Shown here: positions 7,021-17,093 of the stretch, one piece after another
How the letters are laid out: every line of letters starts with the position of its first letter
Numbering within the stretch: position 1 is the stretch's first letter
Assembly (NCBI RefSeq): GCF_002104515.1
Contig: NZ_NBOE01000002.1
Location: 1-64,000 of the forward strand
Source: Colwellia polaris
GTDB lineage: Bacteria > Pseudomonadota > Gammaproteobacteria > Enterobacterales > Alteromonadaceae
Length of the DNA: 64,000 nucleotides
Direction: 5' to 3'
Translations under genes and position numbers: made by a program
Notes under the pieces: generated by a model
The model's input: the letters and a program-made list of their open reading frames with translations, nothing else
Databases searched by the model: none
Told to the model about the DNA's origin: nothing

Positions 7021-8727
7021 ATGACAACCTTTGCCTCTTGCTTTACACCATTTTCTCAGTTTATTGACAACATAGCGCTGCCAGAGAAATTTACTTTCCC
7101 GTTTTACTACCAACCTCATGCTATTGCTGTTGCAGCTGTTCAGCAGTTACAACAACAGCTTGAGCAATTACCGCTTAGCTTGACGGTGACTGATACCCTA
7201 ACTAAAACAAAAACGATTGAAACAGCGGTTGATGAAACCAATTTCGGCAAAATGTTTGGTGTTTTAGTGGTTAAAAATAGCGAAGATGAAATAGGTTTTA
7301 TCAGTGCCTATTCAGGGCAACTTAATGTTGAGAGCAGTAATACTATGTTTGTACCTGCGGTGTCTGATATGCAACTACAAGACGCAGTATTTTTAACCGA
7401 AAACCGCATTATTAATAATATTAATGCGGAAATAGCGACTTTAGAGCAAAGCGAAAAGTTAAGTCAAATTAATAACGAGCTAAAAGAAGCGACTGAAAAT
7501 TATCAACAAGCATTAACCTCGCAACAGGGGTTAATTGTAGCGAGCCGCTTGCACAGAAAACAACAAAGAGATGATGCAGTTACAAAGCTAAGTAATGACG
7601 ATTTTGAGCAGTTAAAAACCGTTTTAGCAGGGCAAAGTATACAAGAGAAGAAAAAGCTACAAGCGTTAAAAAAGAGTGGTCAGCAACAACTCGAGACTTT
7701 GCAGCAAGCTTTATCAGAAATTACCACTGAAATTGACAACTTAAAAAAGCTACGTAAAGCACGCTCTAAAAACTTACAAAAAAAGCTCTTCGCTCAATAT
7801 AACTTCTTTAATGCCCACGGTGAAACAAAAGATTTAAATGCTATTTTTGCTGAGTTGCCAGAGCACACGCCACCGGCTGGCGCAGGTGATTGTGCGGCGC
7901 CAAAATTATTACAATATGCTTATCAACACAGCTTAAAACCTATTGCTATGGCTGAGTTTTGGTGGGGCGCTGCACCTAAATCAGCGATTAGGCAACATAA
8001 AAACTACTATCCTTCTTGCTACAGTAAATGCCAACCCATTTTGAATCATATGCTGCAAGGTTTGAAAGTAGAAGACAACCCGTTATTAATAAACCCTGCG
8101 CAAGGTAAAGACTTATCTATAGTTTACCAAGATAGCGATATGCTGGTAGTTAACAAGCCTGCTGAATTTTTATCAGTACCGGGGAAGAATATTGAAGACT
8201 CGGTATATTTGCGTATTAAAACCCAGTTTCCACAAGCTTCGGGCCCACTTATTGTTCATCGTTTAGATATGTCGACGTCGGGGCTGTTAATTATTGCGTT
8301 AAATAAAAGGGCGCATAAAGCACTGCAAAAACAGTTTATTGAACGTAGTATCGAAAAACGTTATGTTGCCTTAGTTACAGGGAGTGTTGTTGAAGACAGT
8401 GGCACTATCGAACTACCACTAATACTTGATTTTGATGATAAACCTCGGCAAATGGTGTGTTATGAACATGGTAAACACGCACTGACAACATGGCAGGTAT
8501 TAGAGCGAAAAAATAATACTACGCGATTACATTTGTTTCCTAAAACGGGACGAACGCATCAATTAAGAGTGCATTGCGCACATAAGTTGGGCTTGAATAT
8601 GCCGATTGTTGGTGACGATCATTACGGTACAAAAGCTCAGCGTTTGCATTTACACGCAGAGTATTTGTCGTTGTCGCATCCTATTAATCACAGTAAGTTG
8701 GAGTTTGAAGTTGCGGCCGACTTTTAA
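7021..8727 (+). CDS. RluA-family pseudouridine synthase with long N-terminal extension
   Basis: A 568-residue protein. The C-terminal ~200 residues hold the RluA-type catalytic domain, with the signature HRLDMSTSG (about residue 413, catalytic Asp inside it), an EKRYVALV strand and the GRTHQLRVHC motif. The N-terminal ~350 residues include a Gln/Lys-rich coiled coil (about 130-250) and a conserved PPAGAGDCAAPKLLQYA segment. This architecture is known from a long RluA-like subfamily in marine gammaproteobacteria. It should isomerise uridine in rRNA or tRNA; the exact target cannot be read from sequence. It ends in a strong shared terminator with the convergent XRE gene. Confidence 0.85.
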   Translation: MTTFASCFTPFSQFIDNIALPEKFTFPFYYQPHAIAVAAVQQLQQQLEQLPLSLTVTDTLTKTKTIETAVDETNFGKMFGVLVVKNSEDEIGFISAYSGQLNVESSNTMFVPAVSDMQLQDAVFLTENRIINNINAEIATLEQSEKLSQINNELKEATENYQQALTSQQGLIVASRLHRKQQRDDAVTKLSNDDFEQLKTVLAGQSIQEKKKLQALKKSGQQQLETLQQALSEITTEIDNLKKLRKARSKNLQKKLFAQYNFFNAHGETKDLNAIFAELPEHTPPAGAGDCAAPKLLQYAYQHSLKPIAMAEFWWGAAPKSAIRQHKNYYPSCYSKCQPILNHMLQGLKVEDNPLLINPAQGKDLSIVYQDSDMLVVNKPAEFLSVPGKNIEDSVYLRIKTQFPQASGPLIVHRLDMSTSGLLIIALNKRAHKALQKQFIERSIEKRYVALVTGSVVEDSGTIELPLILDFDDKPRQMVCYEHGKHALTTWQVLERKNNTTRLHLFPKTGRTHQLRVHCAHKLGLNMPIVGDDHYGTKAQRLHLHAEYLSLSHPINHSKLEFEVAADF

Positions 8728-8735
8728 AGCAGTAT

Positions 8736-8772
8736 TTATTAATCCTCTATACTTTTGATAGAGGATTAATAA
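8736..8772. terminator. Bidirectional terminator
   Basis: A perfect 15-bp stem (TTATTAATCCTCTAT and its complement) with a 7-base loop lies between the stop codons of two convergent genes. The A/T-rich outer stem provides T-runs on both strands. Confidence 0.8.
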
Positions 8773-8791
8773 AGGTAATTTTTGGTCGGTA

Positions 8792-9259
8792 TTACAGCTT
8801 TTTACCTAACCTTTTTTCAATTTGCTTTTTTTCCCAATCTGCGCCAAAAAAACTGTATACCTCAAAAACACTCATGCCATGAGACACAACGCCTATACCC
8901 CAGCCAAAAGCTGCCCACCAAGCCCAATAATAATCAGGGCTGGTAATAAAGTTAACAATGAATAAACCTATTATGACAACAACATAATTTATAAGATGAC
9001 TGTAAAAGTCTTTGATCTCTTTTACATGTTCAATAACACGGTTTTCTTCTTCACTATATTTTTCTGAGTTCAGCATGTTTTTTTCCTCTTGCAAATCTTC
9101 AAGTTCAATTTCGAAAACAGCAGCAAGAGACTTAAGTGATTCTAAGCCAGCTTTTTGGCCTCGTTCAATACGCTGAATGGTTCTAATATTTAAACCACTA
9201 AACTGGGCTAACTGCTCCTGAGACCATGCTCTTTTAAGCCTTAATTTTCGAACGATCAT
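8792..9259 (-). CDS. XRE helix-turn-helix protein with C-terminal 2TM domain
   Basis: A 155-residue protein. Residues 1-60 form an XRE/Cro-type helix-turn-helix (LKRAWSQEQLAQFSGLNIRTIQRIERG). A linker follows, then two hydrophobic helices near residues 88-130 with the Trp-rich loop and C-terminal KKQIEKRLGKK typical of the '2TM' domain. It is therefore a membrane-tethered DNA-binding protein, presumably a regulator that senses envelope state. AAGGAG lies 6 bases before the ATG, which supports this start. No obvious target gene is linked, and autoregulation is possible. Confidence 0.85.
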   Translation of the reverse strand: MIVRKLRLKRAWSQEQLAQFSGLNIRTIQRIERGQKAGLESLKSLAAVFEIELEDLQEEKNMLNSEKYSEEENRVIEHVKEIKDFYSHLINYVVVIIGLFIVNFITSPDYYWAWWAAFGWGIGVVSHGMSVFEVYSFFGADWEKKQIEKRLGKKL

Positions 9260-9378
9260 ATACTTCTCCTTGTTGCTTTTCGTTTTGAATTATTAATTAG
9301 TAGCATGCTTTTTTCTACGACTTTTACCTGACTTTATCCTGACAGTTGTTATAAATCAATTGCTTATGATTGTCGCTC

Positions 9379-12300
9379 TTAAGTGATTGAAATACTTGTT
9401 AGTAGTCTAGCGGCGTCATCAAACTCATAAACTTCAACTTTTGACATTATATTTTTTAATTGCTGATGATAACGTTGCTGTTGCGTCATCGCTAATAAAG
9501 ACTGAAGGGTTTCAATAGCAGCAACATCATAATTATCGACGTCAATTTTTAGTTGCTCGATAAGTGCTTTGCATTCTGAAACATTAAAACTAACATCATT
9601 TTGCATCGGCTGATTAAGTACAGATAAAGCCGTTTGTATTCGGTTTAATTCATTCTGACACTGGCTTAAAATGAACGGTTTTATATTCTGCTGCGATGCA
9701 TTACTTTCTAACTCTTGGCAAAGCGTATATAAACTCGTTGCGCCAATGTTGCCAGCTACGCCTTTAAGCGTATGAGCCAACTGTTCGACTTCAGCAAAAT
9801 TTTTCTGAGCAACTGCGCTTTCAATTGGCGCTAATGCATTGCTATAGTTATTTTTAAATTTCAGTAGTAAGCGCAAATAAAGGCTTCTATTATTTTGCGC
9901 TATTGCTAAGCCAGACTTAACATCTATGCCTTCGAGTGCAGGGAATGTTATTTGCTCATCTTCATTAGCCGAGAACTGAATTGTATCGTCGATTAGCTGA
10001 TGATCTTTTTTGTGTTGTTTAGAGGTTACCCACTGAGATAATTTTATAAATAGTTCATTGGTATTAATGGGTTTACCAATATGTTCGTTCATACCCGATG
10101 CGAGCGCTTTTTCACGATCACCCGCCATAACATTAGCGGTCATTGCGATGATCGGTAAATCAATAAATCGAGCGTCTTGGCGAAGTTCGCGTGTGGTTTC
10201 ATAGCCATCTTTTATCGGCATTTGGCAATCCATGAGTACGCCATCAAAATGCTCTGTGTTTAACTGCGCTATTGCTTGCTGACCATTATTGCTTATTACC
10301 ACTTCAATACCATTACTGGTAAGCAGCTCTGTCGCTAATTCTTGATTTATTTCGTTGTCTTCTACAACTAATAGCTTGATGCCTTGCAAAGCATTAATTG
10401 CTGAAAATGACTCACGCTCAAAAAGGTCATTCTTTTTCCTTCTTAGGTTTTCTTTTCCAAGCGTTATTAGAAGACTATCAAGTAAGTTAGAGGAGGTTAT
10501 TGGCTTACAAATTATTGAATAATTTATATCGTTAGCCAAAGCAGGGAGCAACACTTTTTGCTTATTTGGGAGAATATGTAAAATTGGTAGTGCAGCTTGA
10601 TTTTCTCTGATCAAGTTTAAGTCATTACAGTTAAGGTTATCGCTACAGTTAACTAGATCGACGAGTAAGGCGTCAAAACTTTCATGCGGCTTTGCTAAGT
10701 AAGATAAAAACTCATCAGTCGAGTTAAAGTTTTCAACTGCAAAGCCTAAAGAGGTTAATATTCTCAGTATTATAGGTTGATAAATGATGTTGTCGGAAAC
10801 TAAAGCAATTTTAAATTCTTTAAGAATCGTCAAGTTAGGCTTATTAGTGTTAAGTTCACTAGGCGACTGGCTTTGGTAACTCAGTGTGAAATGGAATGTA
10901 CTACCTACATGTTCTTCGCTTTCTAGCCATATTTCTCCCCCTAGTAGCTCAACAAGTTGTTTACAAATAGCTAAGCCTAATCCTGTGCCGCCATATTTTC
11001 GGGTTGTTGAAGCATCGGCTTGGCTGAATGATTGAAACAGTTTCCCCTGTTGTGCAGGGCTCATGCCGATACCCGTATCTGACACTGAAAACTTTAATCT
11101 TACGTTATTGTTATGCTTATTGATGCACGAAACATGAACTTTTATCTCTCCTTGGTCGGTAAACTTAGCCGCATTACTACCAAGGTTAGTTAATATTTGT
11201 CCAAGGCGTAATGGGTCACCAATAAGGTTAAGTGGCACGTTTTCTTCTACGTCAAATATGAGCTCAGTTTGTGTTTCATTGAGTTTATCAACGAGTAAGT
11301 TACTAAGGTTCTCAAGAGCATCATCTAAACTAAATGGGATTGACTCAATTTCAATCTTGTTTGCTTCAATTTTTGAAAAGTCTAAAATATCATTAACAAT
11401 ACCTAAGAGTGATTCGGCCGCTACGTTCACTTTTACGATGTAATTTTGTTGTTCTGGGCTTAAGTCGGTTTTTAGTGCAAGGGCCGACATACCAATTATG
11501 GCGTTCATAGGGGTGCGAATTTCATGCGACATATTTGCTAAAAAGTTAGACTTAGCTTTTACTGCATCTTCGGCTAAAGATTTAGCGTCTGCTAGGGTTT
11601 CTTCGGCCATTTTTTGTTCGCTTATATCAACAAACGTGCCTAATAAGCCTGCTGAAGAACCATCGGCTTTTACAAAACTTTTTACCCAATACATAGTGGT
11701 ATGTTCTAACCCGTCACCATAAACCAATGATATTTCTTTTCGTATCATTCCCATTGAAGCGATAACGCCAGTGTCTTCAGCTTGGTAAGCTATACGGTCA
11801 GCCATAGGGAGAAATTCAAGGTCGAGAACTGTTTTGCCAATAATATCTTCTCTTTTGACGTTAAAGGTTTGTTCATAGGCTTTGTTTACGTTGGTAAATG
11901 TTAAATCGGGCGCTTTAACAAAAATAGGATAAGGAATGGTATCAGCCAACGCTTGTTGAAATAGTATATGCTCGGCTAACTCGGCATCATGGCGTTTACG
12001 TTCGGTAATATCGCGAATAATCGCCACTATAAAACGTTCATTATGAATGTCGAGTGCGCTTACGGTAACCTCTGCGGCAAATTCATTGCCGTTTTTGTGT
12101 TTACCGGTCAATTCAAGTAATTGTTTTTCTGGAGCAGGCTCATTCAAAATTTTATCAAAAACATGCAGGCTTGCTTCGTCGGGTAGTAAGCACTCTATTT
12201 TTTTACCAATAAGCTCAGCTTTATCATAACCAAACATGGTTAACACTTGAGAGTTAACCAGATTATGTTCACGATGTTTATCGAGCATTAAAATGGCGTC

Positions 12301-15006
12301 AGGCGCTGACTCCATCAGTGCAGCGAATTGAGCTTGCGCCGCATTTCTTTGGGTAATATCGATTAACGTTAAGCGAATCTCGCTTAATTGTTCGTTTTCA
12401 TCGTATACCGGTAAGGCTGACATCATAGTATCTATAGTCTTACTGTCATTAATGTTTACCGGTATTTCGCAGGATAAAGGATGAGATTTAGTTTTGAATA
12501 TTTGGTGAACATAATGCTCTGGCGTTACAAAGTTTTGCCAGTTTAATGTTGTGAATAACTCGCGAGGGCGATCAAACATTTGGGCAAAAGCAAAGTTATG
12601 TTTAATAAAAACGCCATCAGCATTTAATGTTGCATAAGCAACTGGAGCATGTTCATATAATTCCCAAAGGGCGCGTTCTCGCTGATGTAATTCAGCGGTA
12701 CGTTTTACCACTAATTGCTCAAGCTCTACTTTAGAGCGGCGCATATATTTTGTAGAGCGTTGTCCAACTGAAAGCGTAAATATGTTTGACGTTAAAGTTA
12801 ATAACAATGTGATAAAAGCGATAAGCATTAACTTGTTGCGCAGTATATTTACGCCGATTAACGCCTCATCGGTATCTATTTCGGTTGCGATACCAAAGCC
12901 ATACTGATTATCCCACAGCCATGCACCAAATACGCTTACTCCTCGGTAATCGTTATAACCATGCACATTGCTCGTTATTTTATTGTTGGTAATTAAGCTG
13001 ATATTGTCAGAACGTGCGCTATTCATTATGTGATTTGCCATGAATGTAAAGGGCAGTTGCTGCATATCAAAATCAACGTTAGGGTTTTCCATTACATTAA
13101 TTTGTGGAACTTTAAGTGTGATCAGCTGTTTGTTTTCATAAAATGTTTGTAAGTAATTAATACTTGAAAACTCTGCTTCAAACCGACTTCTTGATAGCAT
13201 TTTTCCTTGTTTAGTCACTAAGTAACTTTCGCCCGAATTACCAATACGTCCTTGCTGCATAATATTCGATATTTGCCCACTAGGCTGAATTCGCATCGAT
13301 AAAGCCGCTATTACTTGGTTATTCTCATTCTTTATCGGCGTAACCATATACATATTATATAAGTCTATTGGTTTGCTCGTATTTTTGATTACCTCGGCAT
13401 CATTTGACTTAGATGGCGGTACAAAGTGGCTTTCTCCGTTAAAAACAGCTGCGATTATTTCTGGGTTTCTTTGAGCAATTAAGCTGATTTTGTCTAAATT
13501 TTCGTTGCGGTTCGAACCAATATTGATGTGCTCTGAACTAATAATGGAGAAATCTTTTCCCTCAATACTACTTTGACTTATGTATTGTCGTATTTTTTGT
13601 GTTGATTCAGACGTTTTTAATGGCTCGTTTAATGCCGAGCGCAGATGTAGTTCTTTGGTAAGTTGAATTATAGTGTTACTTTTAGCGATTTTTTTTAATT
13701 GTCTTTCTTGCTCGCTTATCCAATCGTTTAAGCGAGTTTTTGTCGCTTCAACTACAAACTCTAGATTTTTTTGCACGTTTGAACGGGTAATTTTTTCATT
13801 ATCTTGCAGTGTTAGGTATATCACACTAAAAATAATGGCAATATTTAAGGCCGATATAGAATGCACTATAAAAGGAAATTTCCTCGATGCCATAAATGCC
13901 GCGATACGCTGTTGGCTGATCAGTTTTGGCAAAAGTAAGGTCGAAAAAATCAACATCAAAGATATTAAAATCATCATAACAATTAATGTTGTGCTGTCAT
14001 CTAGGCTATTTTTTTCTGATGAAAAGTTAATAAGTGCATCTTCAAGCAATAAGTTTTCGGGAATAAAAGGCGAATCGGTCATCCCTAATTGGTGATAAAT
14101 TTCACTAATTTTTTCCATGCGCGTGCGCGCTATTGAGCCTAGTGGAATAAATTTAGCTAAAATAATTTTATTAATTTCATTTGCTTCAAATGTTAAGTGT
14201 CGATGAGACTTATTTTGGCTATTGTACTTATCTTCAATGAGCTTAATTATTTCAGCTTGATGGTTAATGGCATATTGCCAACCTTTAATTGTTGCTTGGC
14301 GAATCGCTTGTACTCGCTGAGGATTGTTTTTTACTTCTAACTCACTGGTGAAAAGGTTATCACCATAGAAATCAATCCCGTAATCTCTGGGGCTGATGGT
14401 GAAAATATTAATATTGTCTTGTTTGAAATAAAAGGGTTCATTGGTGTTATAAATTAAAATTGCATCGGTTTCGCCGCGCGTTAATGCCCCCAAATGGTCA
14501 CTTTTTTCCTGCCAATTAAACGCAGACATATCTTGTTCTGCTTGCATTAGCATGGCTGTTATTGGGGCAAAGTTTTTCCATTCTTTGCCCACCATAATAC
14601 GTTTACCAATGAGATCAAACGGGCTCGCAATGCCTGAAGATCTTAATGTTGCAATAGTGGTAGGAGAGTGCTGAAAAATTTGCGCTACAATAACGACTGG
14701 TTTGCCTTTATTTTTTGCCACAATTAAGCTGGAGTCATTAATACCGTAATCTGCTTCGCCTGCAATAATATGATCTTCAATAGAACCTACTTCATTGCGC
14801 TCTCTTAACTCAACATCTAACCCTAACTCGCGATAAAAGCCTTTTTCTTTTGCCGCGTAGTAACCAGCAAATTGATATTGATGAAACCAATTAAGCTGAA
14901 TAGAAACTTTTTCTAACTCTTGCCCTAAGCTTTGGCGAGAAGTGAATAAAGTAATGATGCAACTTAATAATATTAAAACACTTTTATTGCTTAGATAATT
15001 CAACAT
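9379..15006 (-). CDS. Giant hybrid sensor histidine kinase with THI5/NMT1 sensor domain
   Basis: A 1875-residue protein. Order of domains: signal peptide (1-28); THI5/NMT1-type substrate-binding domain (about 30-260, with LNWFHQYQFAGYYAAKEKGF); transmembrane helices near 345 and 385; a dCache-like extracytoplasmic domain (about 410-730); a third helix near 745; three PAS domains (about 785-1150); HisKA (SHEIRTPMNAIIG, about 1180); HATPase; a degenerate receiver; an intact receiver (VVEDNEINQ, LMDCQMP) and a C-terminal HPt (AHTLKGVAGNIG). It is a complete phosphorelay in one chain. THI5-family domains bind thiamine pyrimidines or riboflavin-like ligands, so a vitamin-precursor signal is plausible but inferred. 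It starts one base after the stop of the BtuF-like gene, so the two are probably one operon. No partner response regulator is adjacent. Confidence 0.9.
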   Translation of the reverse strand: MLNYLSNKSVLILLSCIITLFTSRQSLGQELEKVSIQLNWFHQYQFAGYYAAKEKGFYRELGLDVELRERNEVGSIEDHIIAGEADYGINDSSLIVAKNKGKPVVIVAQIFQHSPTTIATLRSSGIASPFDLIGKRIMVGKEWKNFAPITAMLMQAEQDMSAFNWQEKSDHLGALTRGETDAILIYNTNEPFYFKQDNINIFTISPRDYGIDFYGDNLFTSELEVKNNPQRVQAIRQATIKGWQYAINHQAEIIKLIEDKYNSQNKSHRHLTFEANEINKIILAKFIPLGSIARTRMEKISEIYHQLGMTDSPFIPENLLLEDALINFSSEKNSLDDSTTLIVMMILISLMLIFSTLLLPKLISQQRIAAFMASRKFPFIVHSISALNIAIIFSVIYLTLQDNEKITRSNVQKNLEFVVEATKTRLNDWISEQERQLKKIAKSNTIIQLTKELHLRSALNEPLKTSESTQKIRQYISQSSIEGKDFSIISSEHINIGSNRNENLDKISLIAQRNPEIIAAVFNGESHFVPPSKSNDAEVIKNTSKPIDLYNMYMVTPIKNENNQVIAALSMRIQPSGQISNIMQQGRIGNSGESYLVTKQGKMLSRSRFEAEFSSINYLQTFYENKQLITLKVPQINVMENPNVDFDMQQLPFTFMANHIMNSARSDNISLITNNKITSNVHGYNDYRGVSVFGAWLWDNQYGFGIATEIDTDEALIGVNILRNKLMLIAFITLLLTLTSNIFTLSVGQRSTKYMRRSKVELEQLVVKRTAELHQRERALWELYEHAPVAYATLNADGVFIKHNFAFAQMFDRPRELFTTLNWQNFVTPEHYVHQIFKTKSHPLSCEIPVNINDSKTIDTMMSALPVYDENEQLSEIRLTLIDITQRNAAQAQFAALMESAPDAILMLDKHREHNLVNSQVLTMFGYDKAELIGKKIECLLPDEASLHVFDKILNEPAPEKQLLELTGKHKNGNEFAAEVTVSALDIHNERFIVAIIRDITERKRHDAELAEHILFQQALADTIPYPIFVKAPDLTFTNVNKAYEQTFNVKREDIIGKTVLDLEFLPMADRIAYQAEDTGVIASMGMIRKEISLVYGDGLEHTTMYWVKSFVKADGSSAGLLGTFVDISEQKMAEETLADAKSLAEDAVKAKSNFLANMSHEIRTPMNAIIGMSALALKTDLSPEQQNYIVKVNVAAESLLGIVNDILDFSKIEANKIEIESIPFSLDDALENLSNLLVDKLNETQTELIFDVEENVPLNLIGDPLRLGQILTNLGSNAAKFTDQGEIKVHVSCINKHNNNVRLKFSVSDTGIGMSPAQQGKLFQSFSQADASTTRKYGGTGLGLAICKQLVELLGGEIWLESEEHVGSTFHFTLSYQSQSPSELNTNKPNLTILKEFKIALVSDNIIYQPIILRILTSLGFAVENFNSTDEFLSYLAKPHESFDALLVDLVNCSDNLNCNDLNLIRENQAALPILHILPNKQKVLLPALANDINYSIICKPITSSNLLDSLLITLGKENLRRKKNDLFERESFSAINALQGIKLLVVEDNEINQELATELLTSNGIEVVISNNGQQAIAQLNTEHFDGVLMDCQMPIKDGYETTRELRQDARFIDLPIIAMTANVMAGDREKALASGMNEHIGKPINTNELFIKLSQWVTSKQHKKDHQLIDDTIQFSANEDEQITFPALEGIDVKSGLAIAQNNRSLYLRLLLKFKNNYSNALAPIESAVAQKNFAEVEQLAHTLKGVAGNIGATSLYTLCQELESNASQQNIKPFILSQCQNELNRIQTALSVLNQPMQNDVSFNVSECKALIEQLKIDVDNYDVAAIETLQSLLAMTQQQRYHQQLKNIMSKVEVYEFDDAARLLTSISIT

Positions 15007-15007
15007 A

Positions 15008-15820
15008 TTATGTACGTTCAGCCCATTGTTTTATAATATTTGCCAACTGTGCAACACCATCGGTAAGTGCCGCGGGGCCAGGTTGTAAAATATCTGTTGA
15101 GTTTATTTCAAATATATCACCATTTTGTATTGCTGGAATGGCTTGCCAACCAACTCGTGAAGTAACTTTTTCTTCATCGAACTTACGACCACACCATGAA
15201 GCAATGTAAATATCAGGCTGCTTAGCTATTACCTCGCTGGCATCGGCCACAATACGGTTTTTTGCTAAAGATTGCGTCGAAAACTCTTGATAACAATCTA
15301 TACCACCGGCAATTTCTATTAATTCGCTCACCCAGCCAATGCCGGTAATAATTGGGTCAAACCATTCTTCAAAGTAAACTTTTGGGCGTTTAGGCAGTTG
15401 TTCGGCTTGTTGTTTAACTTTTCGTAAGTTGTTTTGCATGTCTGCGACGAGTTTTTCACCTTTAGCTGGTTGGCCAATTAATGCTGAAACGGTGCGGATC
15501 ATTTGTAAAATTTCACTGATACTACGATGGTTAAAACAGTGGACTTGAATACCTTCTTTGATTAAGTCGGCAACAATATCAGCCTGCATATCTGAAAATG
15601 CCAAGACTAAATCTGGCTTAAGCGATAATATTTTTTCAGTTCTAGCGGTAATGTAAGCACTTACTTTGGTTTTTTCTTTTCGCGCGCGTTCAGGGCGCAT
15701 GGTGTAAGCTGAAATGCCGACAATACGATGATCTTCTTCCATAAGATATAGTGCTTCGGTGGTTTCTTCGGTTAAGCAAATAATGCGTTCTGGCCATTTA
15801 GGTTCAGGAACTAAAGTCAT
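15008..15820 (-). CDS. BtuF-like periplasmic-binding-fold protein lacking a signal peptide
   Basis: A 270-residue protein of the helical-backbone metal/cobalamin-binding fold (Pfam Peripla_BP_2): PERIICLTEETTEALYLM at the start, then KPDLVLAFSDMQADIV, a central helix and KPDIYIASWCGRKFDE. Within the superfamily it is closest in feel to BtuF, which delivers vitamin B12 to BtuCD. No signal peptide or lipobox is present and the start at 15820 leaves no room for one, so it may work in the cytosol. It is co-transcribed with the hybrid kinase and lies next to the cob genes, which suggests a corrinoid-related role. No BtuC or BtuD is nearby. An iron-siderophore ligand is the main alternative. Confidence 0.75.
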   Translation of the reverse strand: MTLVPEPKWPERIICLTEETTEALYLMEEDHRIVGISAYTMRPERARKEKTKVSAYITARTEKILSLKPDLVLAFSDMQADIVADLIKEGIQVHCFNHRSISEILQMIRTVSALIGQPAKGEKLVADMQNNLRKVKQQAEQLPKRPKVYFEEWFDPIITGIGWVSELIEIAGGIDCYQEFSTQSLAKNRIVADASEVIAKQPDIYIASWCGRKFDEEKVTSRVGWQAIPAIQNGDIFEINSTDILQPGPAALTDGVAQLANIIKQWAERT

Positions 15821-15969
15821 GCATTTTCCTTGTTACTTACAGTAGTGTTTTGTTTTATTAGTATTATATTTACATGCAATCGTCGACATTGCATTTGATG
15901 AGTTTTACTTTATCAAAAACTACGCAGTAATGATTGGTTTTTTAGTGCTTGTAACACCGAGTGTTTAAG

Positions 15970-16202
15970 TAACCTGAACTCTGGATAAGCAGCACTTGCT
16001 CAATGCTCCCTTTTAAGCCATTTTCTGCGTTAAAACGTCGATAAATAGCGCGCTATTCATAAACGTTTTGCCTTAAAAATGGCATAAAATGAAGCATTGA
16101 TGATGTCTATTCGTGATGTTCACCTAGCTAGAGCATTTACTTTATCAACTAAGCTTTTGATTCACTTGAGTATCAAGCAATCATTATCCAGAGTTCAGGT
16201 TA
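15970..16202 (-). mobile_element. 233-bp MITE, copy 1
   Basis: A non-coding element of exactly 233 bp, bounded by the 19-bp inverted repeat TAACCTGAACTCTGGATAA and its complement. Two further copies of the same length lie at 25533 and 27678. This one is in the opposite orientation to them. The TA at each end is consistent with a TA target duplication as made by IS630/Tc1-mariner-type transposases. It lies between the BtuF-like gene and cobC and separates divergent transcription units. Confidence 0.9.
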
Positions 16203-16272
16203 AGTAAAGTTGTTTCGTTGTTAATACAGCAAGTTTATTTGCTAGACTGTATGCAATTATTGCTAAAAAATC

Positions 16273-16941
16273 ATGGAAATTAGCTTGTTAGTGTTTAATG
16301 TTTATTTGTTACGTCATGGTGAGCTTGTTGAGAGTGGAATTTTATGTGGGCGCTCAGATATTGCTTTATCACATAATGGCAAGCAACAACTTGTTGAAGC
16401 GACAAAAGGCTTAGTAGATATTTCACAGTGCTACAGTTCACCTCTTATTCGTTGTCGAGCGTTTGCAGAAAGCTATTGTCAGCAAATTGATATTTCATTA
16501 AAGGTGACGCCTGATTTGCAAGAAATGGACTTTGGTGCTTGGGACGGGCAAAGCTATCAAACACTTTGGCAACCTCAAACTGCAATAAGTAATGCAGAGA
16601 AAGCACTAACTTTAGGTGGTTTTTGGCAAAACCCTTGGCGATGTCAGCCGCCAAATGGTGAGACTATGACAAGCTTTACCGCACGTATTGATCGCTTCTG
16701 GGCGGATTTATTAGCGCAATTTGAGCAGTCCGCTCAAAAAGATCAGCAACCATATCGAACAAAAAATACTTTAGTCGTTAGCCATGGCGGGGTTATTCGC
16801 TATATTTTAGCTAAAGTACTTGGTTTACCTATTCCGGGTGTTAACCATATGGCCAATATCGACGTACCTTATGGTGCACTTATTCATCTGCAAGTTACTG
16901 TTGATGAAAGCGGAAAAGCTTGGCCGAAGCTAATGCTTTAG
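16273..16941 (+). CDS. cobC: Alpha-ribazole phosphatase (histidine phosphatase family)
   Basis: A 222-residue histidine-phosphatase-fold protein. The phospho-accepting LLRHGE is near residue 13, the second arm is QEMDFGAWDG with its acidic residue, and VVSHGGVIR carries the second catalytic His (about residue 175). The family includes phosphoglycerate mutases and CobC. Its position 0.46 kb before a cobalamin riboswitch and cobT-cobS-cobU-cobQ strongly favours CobC, which dephosphorylates alpha-ribazole or adenosylcobalamin phosphate in nucleotide-loop assembly. The ATG at 16273 has no clear Shine-Dalgarno; a GTG a few codons in is possible. It lies upstream of the riboswitch, so it has its own promoter and may escape B12 control. 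Confidence 0.8.
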   Translation: MEISLLVFNVYLLRHGELVESGILCGRSDIALSHNGKQQLVEATKGLVDISQCYSSPLIRCRAFAESYCQQIDISLKVTPDLQEMDFGAWDGQSYQTLWQPQTAISNAEKALTLGGFWQNPWRCQPPNGETMTSFTARIDRFWADLLAQFEQSAQKDQQPYRTKNTLVVSHGGVIRYILAKVLGLPIPGVNHMANIDVPYGALIHLQVTVDESGKAWPKLML

Positions 16942-17093
16942 TCATGGTTTAGTTATGGTTTAGTTTTGCTGTCAGCGCAATATTGCAAACATTTATGGTT
17001 TCACTGAGTTTAAAAAACTTGCTATTTCCCCCTCGCTGTTGATAATCGCGAGATTAATTAAATAATGTCATATTCAATTTTACATTCATGATT

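Noticed and set aside
13673-14095. 140-codon plus-strand open frame within the hybrid kinase gene
   Set aside because: It is antisense to the Cache/transmembrane part of the kinase, has poor composition and no plausible start signal.
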